In this document: positions 16,901 through 24,803 of the stretch, piece after piece | How positions within the stretch are numbered: the stretch's first letter is position 1 | How the letters are laid out: each line of letters begins with the position of its first letter | Assembly (NCBI GenBank): GCA_035995425.1 | Contig: DASYKM010000173.1 | Coordinates: 62,001-126,000, forward strand | Length of the DNA: 64,000 nt | Direction: 5' to 3' | Source: CADEED01 sp035995425 | GTDB taxonomy: Bacteria; Pseudomonadota; Gammaproteobacteria; Steroidobacterales; Steroidobacteraceae | Notes under the pieces: generated by a model | Seen by the model: only the letters and a program-made list of their open reading frames with translations | What the model was told of the DNA's origin: nothing | Database searches by the model: none | Translations under genes and position numbers: made by a program

Positions 16901-17581
16901 ATGTCGGTTGTCGTGCGGAATCTGGAACGCGTCGAAAGCCGCGTCGTGGAGGCGTTTGCGCCGTTTGGCGTCGCCACCGTGCATGAAGCGCAGGGGCGCG
17001 CGGGGCTCATGGCGCCGTACATGCGTCCGATCTATGCGGGCGCCCACATCGCCGGCACCGCGGTCACCGTGAGCGTGCCGCCCGGCGACAACTGGATGCT
17101 TCACGTTGCCGTCGAGCAATGCCATGCCGGCGATATTCTGGTCGTAGCGCCCACTTCCGCGTGCGACAGCGGCTACTTCGGCGAGCTGCTCGCCACCTCG
17201 CTCAATGCCCGCGGCGTGCTCGGCCTCATCATCGAAGCCGGAGTGCGCGACGTGCGTGCGCTGACGCAGATGAATTTTCCGGTGTGGTCGCGATATGTTT
17301 CGGCGCAGGGAACCGTCAAAGCCACGCTCGGCAGCGTCAATACGCCGCTCGTCTGCGCGGGCGCGCTCGTGAATCCCGGCGACCTCATCGTCGCCGACGA
17401 TGACGGCGTCTGTGTCGTTGCGCGCGAACAGGCATCGGCAGTGCTGGCGCAATCCCGCGCGCGCGAGCAGAAGGAAGCGGCGGCGCGCGCACGCCTGGCG
17501 GCCGGCGAGCTGGGGCTCGACATCTACGACATGCGTGAGGCGCTCGCCGCGAAGGGACTCACCTATCGCGGCGACAGCTGA
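16901..17581 (+). CDS. ligK: 4-carboxy-4-hydroxy-2-oxoadipate aldolase
   Basis: A 226-residue RraA-like-fold aldolase, the last step of protocatechuate 4,5-cleavage: it splits 4-carboxy-4-hydroxy-2-oxoadipate into pyruvate and oxaloacetate using a divalent metal. The family length is about 227. The substrate/metal segment DSGYFGELLATSLNARGVLG and the catalytic pair Arg116-Asp117 in EAGVRDV are present. The ATG at 16901 lies just after a G-rich ribosome binding site. First gene of a long plus-strand operon; its stop is followed after one base by the tautomerase gene start. It is divergent from the tandem-HTH LysR gene. Confidence 0.9.
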   Translation: MSVVVRNLERVESRVVEAFAPFGVATVHEAQGRAGLMAPYMRPIYAGAHIAGTAVTVSVPPGDNWMLHVAVEQCHAGDILVVAPTSACDSGYFGELLATSLNARGVLGLIIEAGVRDVRALTQMNFPVWSRYVSAQGTVKATLGSVNTPLVCAGALVNPGDLIVADDDGVCVVAREQASAVLAQSRAREQKEAAARARLAAGELGLDIYDMREALAAKGLTYRGDS

Positions 17582-17582
17582 A

Positions 17583-18680
17583 ATGCTCACCGGCATCCCA
17601 TGCACGCTGATGCGCGGCGGAACCTCCAAGGGACTCTATTTCCATGCCGCCGACCTGCCGCGCGAACGAGACTTGCGCGATCGCGTGCTGCTCGCCGCCA
17701 TGGGTTCGCCCGACACCCGCCAGATCGACGGTCTCGGCGGCGCCCATCCGCTCACCAGCAAGGTCGCGGTCATTTCGCCCTCGAGCGTGCCGTCCGCCGA
17801 CGTCGACTATCTATTCCTCCAGGTGGCGGTCGACGAGCCCGAGGTCAGCGACAGCCAGAACTGCGGCAATCTGCTGGCCGGCGTCGGTCCATGGGCAATC
17901 GAGAACGGACTGGTGCCGGTCGCCGGACCTTCGACGCCCGTGCGCATCCACATGGTCAATACCCGCAGCATCGCGGTGGCGCATGTGCGCACCCCCGGGG
18001 GCGTGGTCGAGTATGAAGGCGAGGCGGGTATCGACGGCGTCCCCGGTACGGCCGCGCCGATCGCGCTCGAATTCCTCGAGGTTGCCGGATCGAGTTGCGG
18101 CGCCTTGCTGCCGACCGGCTCGGTCACCGATGAGCTCGATGGCATCGAGCTCACCTGCATCGACAACGGCATGCCCGTCATCATCGTGCGCGCTTCGCAT
18201 CTCGGCGTAACCGGCGCCGAAAGCCCCGCGCAGCTCGAGGCCAACGCTGGGCTCGTCGCGAAGGTCGAGAAAATCCGCCTGGCGCTCGGCCCACGCATGA
18301 ATCTCGGCGACGTGACGCGCAAGACCGTGCCCAAGGTCTGTCTGGTGAGTGCTCCGCGGCACGGCGGCACCATCGCGACGGCGACCTTCATCCCACATCG
18401 CGTGCATGAAGCCATCGGCGTGTTGGGCGCGGTCAGCGTGGCCACCGCCTGCATGATTCCTGGATCGGTGGCGGCCCAGGTGGCCCAACAGACCCGGCAG
18501 TCCCGGGATGGCGCCGCGCGACCTGTTGAAGTCGAGCATCCATCGGGCTTCTTCACGGTAACCGTGGAAATCGAAGTGGGGCAGCGCATCGAGGTTCGCA
18601 GCGCGACGTTGCTGCGTACCGCGCGCAAGCTGATGCGCGGCGAAGTCTTCGTGCCTGGGACAACGTGGAGCCGCGCGTGA
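17583..18680 (+). CDS. galD: 4-oxalomesaconate tautomerase (PrpF family)
   Basis: A 365-residue PrpF-family isomerase. The N-terminal GIPCTLMRGGTSKGLYF and the motif SDSQNCGNLLAGVGPWAI (residues 89-106, Cys94) are typical of the family. In aromatic clusters such enzymes (GalD of Pseudomonas, LigU of sphingomonads) convert the keto and enol forms, or the double-bond isomers, of 4-oxalomesaconate so that the hydratase can act. Its place between the aldolase and the hydratase genes supports this over the 2-methylaconitate isomerase role of PrpF itself. Its last bases overlap the GTG start of the next gene (GTGA). Confidence 0.85.
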   Translation: MLTGIPCTLMRGGTSKGLYFHAADLPRERDLRDRVLLAAMGSPDTRQIDGLGGAHPLTSKVAVISPSSVPSADVDYLFLQVAVDEPEVSDSQNCGNLLAGVGPWAIENGLVPVAGPSTPVRIHMVNTRSIAVAHVRTPGGVVEYEGEAGIDGVPGTAAPIALEFLEVAGSSCGALLPTGSVTDELDGIELTCIDNGMPVIIVRASHLGVTGAESPAQLEANAGLVAKVEKIRLALGPRMNLGDVTRKTVPKVCLVSAPRHGGTIATATFIPHRVHEAIGVLGAVSVATACMIPGSVAAQVAQQTRQSRDGAARPVEVEHPSGFFTVTVEIEVGQRIEVRSATLLRTARKLMRGEVFVPGTTWSRA

Positions 18681-19561
18681 AGCCGTTGCGCGTCTGCATG
18701 CTCGGTTTCGGGGAGGTGGGGCAGACGCTGGCAGCGGATTTGCGCGCCCGCGTGGGCCGGCTCACGGCCTGGGACCTCAAGTTTTCGGATGGCGCGAGCG
18801 ATCCTAGCCGGGCTGCCGCGCGGCTCGAGATTTTTTCGGCCGATGCAGGACGTGCCGTCGCGCAATCGGACCTGGTGATCAGTGCGGTCACGGCGGCGCA
18901 GACTGCCGAAGCCGCGCGCTCGGTGGCCCGGCACCTGCCATCTTCGGCCTATTTCTTCGACCTGAATTCCACGTCGCCGGCCGCCAAGTGCGAAGCCGCG
19001 AGCATCGTCGAATCGGCGGGCGGCCGTTTCGTCGAAGCCGCCATCATGTCGCCGATCGCGCCGCGCGGCGCAGCGGCGCCCATGCTGCTCGGCGGCCCGC
19101 ACGCCGCGGAGTTCCTGCCGCTGGCGATCGAGCTCGGGTTCAAAGGCGCCACGGCGTTTTCGGAGAAGTTAGGGGCGGCCGCGGCCGCCAAGATGTGCCG
19201 CAGTGTCGTCGTCAAGGGCCTCGAGGCGCTGCTCATGGAGTCGCTGCTCACGGCGCGCAGCTTTGGAGTCGAAGGCACGGTACTCGAGTCGCTGCGGTCG
19301 CTCGATCTCGAGGACTGGCGTGCCACCGCGCCATACATGATCACCCGAGCGCTCACCCACGGGCGCCGCCGCGCCGAGGAAATGCGCGAAGCGGCGCGTA
19401 CGGTCGCCGAGGCCGGATTCGCGCCGCGAATGAGCGGTGCCTGTGCCGAGTGGCAGGAGTGGGCCTCGCATCACAGTGCCGCCGTGGATGGTCGCCTCGA
19501 AACGATGCTCGACACGATGCTCGCGGCGCAACGCCCGCTCGTGCCGCGAGACGCGCCATGA
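18677..19561 (+). CDS. NAD(P)-dependent oxidoreductase with DUF1932 domain
   Basis: A 294-residue protein of the 6-phosphogluconate/3-hydroxyisobutyrate dehydrogenase superfamily. The N-terminal Rossmann motif is MLGFGEVGQTLAADL (about residues 7-21), and the C-terminal helical part, with SRSL-like segments LESLRSLDLEDW and RRRAEEMREAA, fits DUF1932. Start: GTG 18677 overlaps the tautomerase stop as GTGA; GTG 18665 is also in frame. It overlaps the hydratase gene by ATGA. The canonical 4,5-cleavage pathway does not need a second dehydrogenase besides LigC, so its substrate is unknown. It might act on a side-chain-modified ring or a related intermediate. Confidence 0.8.
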   Translation: MKPLRVCMLGFGEVGQTLAADLRARVGRLTAWDLKFSDGASDPSRAAARLEIFSADAGRAVAQSDLVISAVTAAQTAEAARSVARHLPSSAYFFDLNSTSPAAKCEAASIVESAGGRFVEAAIMSPIAPRGAAAPMLLGGPHAAEFLPLAIELGFKGATAFSEKLGAAAAAKMCRSVVVKGLEALLMESLLTARSFGVEGTVLESLRSLDLEDWRATAPYMITRALTHGRRRAEEMREAARTVAEAGFAPRMSGACAEWQEWASHHSAAVDGRLETMLDTMLAAQRPLVPRDAP

Positions 19562-20583
19562 TGATCATCGACTGTCACGGGCACTACACCACCGCTCCCG
19601 ACCGCCACCAGAAGTTTCGCGACGCGCAACTGGTGCGCATCAAGGATTCGACGCTGCCCGCGCCGGTGGCGCAACGCGTCAGCGACGATGAAATTCGCGA
19701 GACCCTCGAGACCAACCAGCTGCGCCTGCAGCGCGAGCGCGGTGCCGACCTCACGCTGTTCTCGCCGCGCGCCTCGGCCATGGGTCATCACATCGGCGAC
19801 GAGTCCGTCTCGATGGCCTGGACGCGCGCCTGCAACGATCTCGTCAAACGCGTGGTCGATCTCTATCCCGCGAATTTCGCCGCTGTCTGCCAGCTGCCGC
19901 AGTCGCCGGGCGTGCCGATCGCGCATTCGATCCGCGAGCTCACGCGCTGCGTGCGCGATCTCGGCTTCGTGGGCTGCAATCTCAATCCGGATCCATCGGG
20001 GGGTCACTGGAACGCGCCGCCACTCATCGATCCGCACTGGTATCCGTTCTACGAAAAAATGGTCGAGCTCGACGTGCCGGCGATGATCCACGTGTCGGCG
20101 TCATGCAATCCCAACTTCCACGCCACGGGCGCGCACTACATCAACGCCGACACCACCGCATTCATGCAGCTGATCCAGGGCGACCTCTTTGCCGATTTCC
20201 CGACGCTGCGCTTGGTGATCCCGCACGGCGGCGGCGCGGTCCCCTATCATTGGGGGCGCTATCGCGGTCTTGCCGACATGTTGAAGCGGCCGCCGCTCGC
20301 CGGGCACCTCATGCGCAATGTGTTCTTCGACACCTGCGTCTATCACCAGCCGGGCATCGACCTGCTGACGAAGGTCATAGACACCGACAACATCCTGTTC
20401 GGTTCGGAAATGCTCGGCGCGGTGCGTGGCGTGGATCCGGATTCCGGGCATCACTTCGACGACACCAAGCGCTACATCGATGCGCTCGTGATGGAGCCTG
20501 CACGCAAGCACCAGATCTTCGAGCTCAACGTGCGGCGCGTGTATCCGCGCCTCGACGCGCAGCTCAAGGCGAGGGGCCTTTGA
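19558..20583 (+). CDS. ligJ: 4-oxalomesaconate hydratase
   Basis: A 341-residue amidohydrolase-superfamily protein, the same length as LigJ of sphingomonads. The metal-site motif DCHGHY is at residues 5-10, IPHGGG supplies a further conserved His, and NPDPSGGHWNAPPL is a family-typical loop. It hydrates 4-oxalomesaconate to 4-carboxy-4-hydroxy-2-oxoadipate, the substrate of LigK. Two ATG codons stand in tandem (19558 and 19561); the first overlaps the upstream stop. It is coupled to ligI downstream by a TTGA overlap. Confidence 0.9.
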   Translation: MMIIDCHGHYTTAPDRHQKFRDAQLVRIKDSTLPAPVAQRVSDDEIRETLETNQLRLQRERGADLTLFSPRASAMGHHIGDESVSMAWTRACNDLVKRVVDLYPANFAAVCQLPQSPGVPIAHSIRELTRCVRDLGFVGCNLNPDPSGGHWNAPPLIDPHWYPFYEKMVELDVPAMIHVSASCNPNFHATGAHYINADTTAFMQLIQGDLFADFPTLRLVIPHGGGAVPYHWGRYRGLADMLKRPPLAGHLMRNVFFDTCVYHQPGIDLLTKVIDTDNILFGSEMLGAVRGVDPDSGHHFDDTKRYIDALVMEPARKHQIFELNVRRVYPRLDAQLKARGL

Positions 20584-21485
20584 GCGCGAAGAACAAAAGC
20601 CCTTTTCGCGCCGACCTGGGCTGGCTCAGCTTTCATGCGTCGCCGCGCAAGCCGGCTTTTCGTCCGCCGCCGGGCGCCGTGGATGCGCATTGCCACGTGT
20701 TCGGGCCTGGCGACACGTTTCCGTACGCGCGCGAGCGCAAATACACCCCGGTGGATGCGCCGAAAGACAAGCTGTGGGCGCTGCGGGATTTTCTCGGCTT
20801 CGAGCGCAACGTGATCGTGCAGGGCACCTGCCATGGTGCCGACAATCGCGCACTCGTCGACGCGCTGCGCGACTCGGGCGATCGCGCGCGTGGCGTTGCA
20901 ACCGTCACCCGCGAAGTGACCGGCGCCGAGCTCACCGCATTGCACGCGGCCGGGGTACGCGGCGTGCGTTTCAACTTTGTCAGGCGGCTCGTCGATGTCA
21001 CGCCGCCCGACGTGCTGCTCGAGATCGCGCACCGTATCGCACCGCTCGGCTGGCACGTGGTGGTGTACTTCGAGGCGCAGGATCTGCCGGAGCTCGCGCC
21101 GTTCTTCGCTTCGCTCCCGACCACGGTGGTCGTCGATCACATGGGCCGGCCCGACGTGCGGCAGCCAGTCGATGGCACGGAGTTCGGGCGTTTCGTGCGC
21201 TTCATGAGCGAGCACGCTCACGTGTGGTCGAAAGTGAGCGGGGCGGAGCGGCTCTCGGTGAGCGGCCCACCTGGCTATGCGGACTTCGTGCCGTTCGCGC
21301 GGCGTATCGTTGAAATGTTTCCCGAACGGGTCCTGTGGGGCACGGACTGGCCGCATCCGAACATGAAGTCGCACATGCCCGACGACGGCGACCTCGTCGA
21401 TCTCCTGCCTTGCATCGCCACCACGCCCGAGCTGCAGCGGCGGCTGCTGGTCGACAACCCGATGCGTCTCTATTGGGAGCCGTGA
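20580..21485 (+). CDS. ligI: 2-pyrone-4,6-dicarboxylate lactonase
   Basis: A 301-residue amidohydrolase-fold lactonase that opens 2-pyrone-4,6-dicarboxylate to 4-oxalomesaconate. The motif DAHCHVFGPGDTFPYARER (residues 35-53) is characteristic of PDC lactonases, and VVDHMGRPD and LWGTDWPHPN supply further conserved active-site residues. The start is TTG at 20580, overlapping the ligJ stop as TTGA, with AGGCGAGGGG upstream. It overlaps the ligA start by GTGA. Confidence 0.92.
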   Translation: MSAKNKSPFRADLGWLSFHASPRKPAFRPPPGAVDAHCHVFGPGDTFPYARERKYTPVDAPKDKLWALRDFLGFERNVIVQGTCHGADNRALVDALRDSGDRARGVATVTREVTGAELTALHAAGVRGVRFNFVRRLVDVTPPDVLLEIAHRIAPLGWHVVVYFEAQDLPELAPFFASLPTTVVVDHMGRPDVRQPVDGTEFGRFVRFMSEHAHVWSKVSGAERLSVSGPPGYADFVPFARRIVEMFPERVLWGTDWPHPNMKSHMPDDGDLVDLLPCIATTPELQRRLLVDNPMRLYWEP

Positions 21486-21862
21486 ACTTGCGCAAGTCCT
21501 ATCAAAGCATTCCCGGCACGACGGTGTTCGACGCGGAGCAATCGCGCAAGGGCTATCACCTCAACATGTTCTGCATGTCGTTGATGAAGCCCGCGAACCG
21601 CGAACGCTTCAAGGCCGATCAACGCGCCTCTCTGGATGAGTGGCCGATGAGCGGGGAGCAGAAGCAGGGGGTACTCGATCGCGACTACAACCGCCTGATC
21701 GCGCTCGGCGGCAACATCTATTTTCTCGCCAAGATATTCGCGACCGATGGCAAGAGCTTTCAATACGCCGCGGCGCTCATGACCGGCATGAGCCAGGAAG
21801 ACTACGCGCGCATGATGCTCGGCGGCGGACGCGCGTATGAGCCGGAAAAGGAGTCACGCTAG
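21482..21862 (+). CDS. ligA: Protocatechuate 4,5-dioxygenase, alpha subunit
   Basis: A 126-residue small subunit of the extradiol protocatechuate 4,5-dioxygenase. The helical segment DRDYNRLIALGGNIYFLAKI and the end AALMTGMSQEDYARMMLGGG are typical of LigA, which caps the active site of LigB. The start is GTG 21482 overlapping the ligI stop. The stop shares one base with the GTG start of ligB, so the subunits should be made in equal amounts. Confidence 0.93.
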   Translation: MNLRKSYQSIPGTTVFDAEQSRKGYHLNMFCMSLMKPANRERFKADQRASLDEWPMSGEQKQGVLDRDYNRLIALGGNIYFLAKIFATDGKSFQYAAALMTGMSQEDYARMMLGGGRAYEPEKESR

Positions 21863-22704
21863 TGGCGCGCGTCACCGCCGGCATCGCCTGCTCGCACGTG
21901 CCGGCCATCGGCGCGGCCATCGATCTCGGCAAGACGGCGGAAGCCTATTGGGCGCCGCTGTTTGCCGGCTTCGAGCTCTCGAAGAAGTGGATGGCCGCGA
22001 ACACCCCGGATGTCGTCTTCCTCGTCTACAACGATCACGCCACCACCTTCAGCCTGGATTTCATTCCGACCTTCGCGATCGGCTGCGCGCCGGAATTCGC
22101 GCCGGCCGACGAAGGCTGGGGCGCGCGGCCGGTGCCGGTGGTGCGCGGAGCGCCCGAGCTCGCGGCGTACATTTCCGCAAGTGTCATCGAGTCCGACTTC
22201 GATCTCACCATCGTGAACAAGATGGACGTGGATCATGGCCTGACGGTGCCGCTGTCGCTGATGTTCGGTCAGCCGGCAAGTTGGCCATGCCGCGTGATCC
22301 CGTTCGCGGTCAACGTGGTGCAGTACCCGCCGCCCTCGGGCAATCGCTGCTATCAACTCGGGAAAGCGATTCGGCGCGCCATCGATTCCTTCGACGAAGA
22401 TCTCAACGTGCAGATATGGGGCACGGGCGGCATGAGTCACCAGCTGCAGGGGCCCCGCGCGGGGCTCATCAACAAGGAGTTCGACACGCGGTTCCTCGAC
22501 GCGATGGTCGCGGATCCGCAGGCGCTCACGCGTATTCCGCGCGAGCAATACCTGCGCGAGGCGGGTTCCGAAGGCATCGAGCTCGTCATGTGGCTCATCA
22601 TGCGTGGCGCGCTGGAAGGCGCGGTGCGCGAGGTCCATCGCTTCTATCACGTGCCCGCCTCGAACACGGCGGTCGGGCACCTCATCCTGGAGCCGCTCGC
22701 ATGA
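21862..22704 (+). CDS. ligB: Protocatechuate 4,5-dioxygenase, beta (catalytic) subunit
   Basis: A 280-residue class III extradiol ring-cleavage dioxygenase. The expected ferrous-iron ligands are present: His12 (CSHVP), His59 (YNDHA) and Glu240 (EGIELVMW). The catalytic base His193 lies in GGMSHQLQG. It opens protocatechuate between carbons 4 and 5 with O2 to give 4-carboxy-2-hydroxymuconate-6-semialdehyde. GTG start with AAAGGAG upstream, inside the end of ligA. The stop overlaps the ATG of ligC (ATGA). Confidence 0.94.
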   Translation: MARVTAGIACSHVPAIGAAIDLGKTAEAYWAPLFAGFELSKKWMAANTPDVVFLVYNDHATTFSLDFIPTFAIGCAPEFAPADEGWGARPVPVVRGAPELAAYISASVIESDFDLTIVNKMDVDHGLTVPLSLMFGQPASWPCRVIPFAVNVVQYPPPSGNRCYQLGKAIRRAIDSFDEDLNVQIWGTGGMSHQLQGPRAGLINKEFDTRFLDAMVADPQALTRIPREQYLREAGSEGIELVMWLIMRGALEGAVREVHRFYHVPASNTAVGHLILEPLA

Positions 22705-23666
22705 CTCCGCCTGTGAAAGTCATCGTCGCGGGCGTGGGCGCTTTCGGCCAGAAGCACCTCGACGCCATCAAACAGATCGGCGGCATCGAGGTGGTGTCGA
22801 TCGTCGGCCGCCAGATGGAGCCGACGGAAGCGGTGGCGCGCAAATACGGTGTACCGCACGTCACCACCGACCTCGGCGAAGCGCTGGCGCGCCCGGGGGT
22901 CGAAGCGGCGATCCTGTGCACGCCGACACAATTGCATGCCGCGCAAACCATGCAATGCCTCAACGTCGGCGTCCACGTGCAGGTGGAGATTCCGCTCGCC
23001 GACCGCTCGCAGGATGCGGAGGTCGTGGCCGTCCTCGCGCGCCGCTCGGACCTGGTCTGCATGGTCGGCCACACGCGTCGCTTCAATCCTTCGCACCAGT
23101 GGATGCATCGCCGCATCGTCGCCGGCGAGATCGCGATCCAGCAGATGGACGTGCAGACGTATTTCTTCCGGCGCACCAACATGAACGCGCTCGGCCAGGC
23201 GCGCTCCTGGACCGATCACCTGCTGTGGCATCACGCCGCGCATACGGTCGACCTGTTTCGCTATCAGACACAGTCGGAGATCGTGCGCGCCAACGCCGTG
23301 CAGGGGCCTATCCACGCGACGCTCGGCATCGCCATGGACATGTCGATTCAACTGCAGGCCGCCAGCGGCGCGATCTGCACGTTGTCGCTGTCATTCAACA
23401 ACGAAGGCCCGCTCGGCACGTTCTTCCGCTACATCTGCGATCGCGGCACCTACATCGCTCGTTACGACGAGCTCTTCGATGGCAAGGAAAACGTCATCGA
23501 CGTGTCGAAAGTGGACGTGTCGCTCAACGGCATCGAGCTGCAGGACCGCGAGTTCTTCGCCGCTATCCGCGAACGCCGCGAGCCGAATGCGAGCGTCGCG
23601 CAGGTGCTGCCGTGTTACCGCGTGCTCGATCAACTCGAGCAGCAACTCAATTCGCAGGGAAAGTGA
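22701..23666 (+). CDS. ligC: 4-carboxy-2-hydroxymuconate-6-semialdehyde dehydrogenase
   Basis: A 321-residue Gfo/Idh/MocA-family oxidoreductase. The Rossmann motif VAGVGAFGQKHLDAI lies at about residues 9-23. The family position of the Lys in EKP reads VEIPL here (residues 97-101), as it does in the LigC branch, which does not act on sugars. The enzyme oxidises the cyclic hemiacetal of the ring-cleavage product to 2-pyrone-4,6-dicarboxylate with NADP+. Location directly after ligB with an ATGA overlap supports the assignment. Confidence 0.9.
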   Translation: MTPPVKVIVAGVGAFGQKHLDAIKQIGGIEVVSIVGRQMEPTEAVARKYGVPHVTTDLGEALARPGVEAAILCTPTQLHAAQTMQCLNVGVHVQVEIPLADRSQDAEVVAVLARRSDLVCMVGHTRRFNPSHQWMHRRIVAGEIAIQQMDVQTYFFRRTNMNALGQARSWTDHLLWHHAAHTVDLFRYQTQSEIVRANAVQGPIHATLGIAMDMSIQLQAASGAICTLSLSFNNEGPLGTFFRYICDRGTYIARYDELFDGKENVIDVSKVDVSLNGIELQDREFFAAIRERREPNASVAQVLPCYRVLDQLEQQLNSQGK

Positions 23667-23673
23667 GGAAACG

Positions 23674-24789
23674 ATGCCGCTGACTCAACCGCCATTTCGC
23701 GCCGATCATGTTGGCAGCCTGCTGCGCCCGCCCGAGCTTGCCCGCGCCCGCGCCGAATTCAAGGCCGGGCGCATGGCCGCGCCGGATCTGCGCGCCGCCG
23801 AAGACGCGGCGATTCGCGACGTGGTGAAGATGCAGGAGCAGCTGGGCCTGCAAGGCGTCACCGATGGCGAGTTCCGCCGTTCGTCCTGGCACATGGATTT
23901 CCTCTACCAGATTGGCGGCGTACGCAAGGTCCAGCAGAACATCACGGTGCATTTTCACAGCGACCAGGGCGACGTGGACTTCACGCCCTCGGGACTGCGG
24001 GTTGAATCCAGGCTCACGCTCGACGGCTGCATTTTCGGCGATCACTTCGATTACCTGAAGTCGGTGGTGAAAAGCGGTACACCGAAGCTGACGATTCCCA
24101 GCCCGAGCATGATGCACTATCGCGGCGGCCGCGCCGCCATCGACGAAGCCGTCTATCCGCGCATGGAGGAATTCTGGCGCGATCTTTCCGCCGTCTACGC
24201 CCGCGAGCTGGGCGAGCTCGGCAAGCGCGGCTGCACCTATCTACAGCTCGACGACACCAGCCTCGCGTATCTCAACGATCCGAAGCAGCGCGAGTACGTG
24301 TCGAGCATCGGCGGCAACCCCGACGAGCAGCATCGCATCTACATCGGCAACATCAATGCCGCGCTTGCCGGCAAACCCGCCGGCATGCGCGTGTGCACGC
24401 ACATGTGCCGCGGCAACTTCCGCTCGGCGTGGGCGGCGTCCGGCGGCTACGACCACGTGGCCGAGGCGCTGTTCACGGAGCTCGACGTGGATGGATTCTT
24501 TCTCGAGTACGACGACGCACGCTCCGGCGGCTTCGAGCCGCTGCGGTTCGTGCCCAAGGGAAAATTCGTCGTGCTCGGCCTGGTCACGACGAAACGCGGA
24601 GGGCTCGAAAACAAGGATGAGCTCAAGCGCCGCGTCGATGAAGCGGCGCGCTACGTGCCGCTGGAACAATTGTGCCTGAGCCCGCAGTGCGGTTTCTCCT
24701 CGACGGAGGAGGGCAACGCACTCTCAATGGATGAACAGAAGGCCAAGCTCGCGCTCGTCATCGAGACCGCGGGCGAGATATGGGGATAA
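23674..24789 (+). CDS. MetE-like (cobalamin-independent methionine synthase C-terminal type) protein
   Basis: A 371-residue protein resembling only the catalytic half of MetE. The zinc ligands of that fold are all present: His243 and Cys245 in THMCRGN, Glu278 in FFLEYDD and Cys339 in SPQCGFSS. An N-terminal FRADHVGSLLRP is typical of the short YxjG/YxjH-type family. Such proteins transfer methyl groups to a thiol, but the donor here is unknown. Position seven bases after ligC, inside an aromatic operon, suggests a link to methyl groups released from methoxy-aromatics; this is inference. ATG 23674 has GAGGA upstream. Confidence 0.8.
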   Translation: MPLTQPPFRADHVGSLLRPPELARARAEFKAGRMAAPDLRAAEDAAIRDVVKMQEQLGLQGVTDGEFRRSSWHMDFLYQIGGVRKVQQNITVHFHSDQGDVDFTPSGLRVESRLTLDGCIFGDHFDYLKSVVKSGTPKLTIPSPSMMHYRGGRAAIDEAVYPRMEEFWRDLSAVYARELGELGKRGCTYLQLDDTSLAYLNDPKQREYVSSIGGNPDEQHRIYIGNINAALAGKPAGMRVCTHMCRGNFRSAWAASGGYDHVAEALFTELDVDGFFLEYDDARSGGFEPLRFVPKGKFVVLGLVTTKRGGLENKDELKRRVDEAARYVPLEQLCLSPQCGFSSTEEGNALSMDEQKAKLALVIETAGEIWG

Positions 24790-24803
24790 ACCAAGGGGGA
24801 ACA

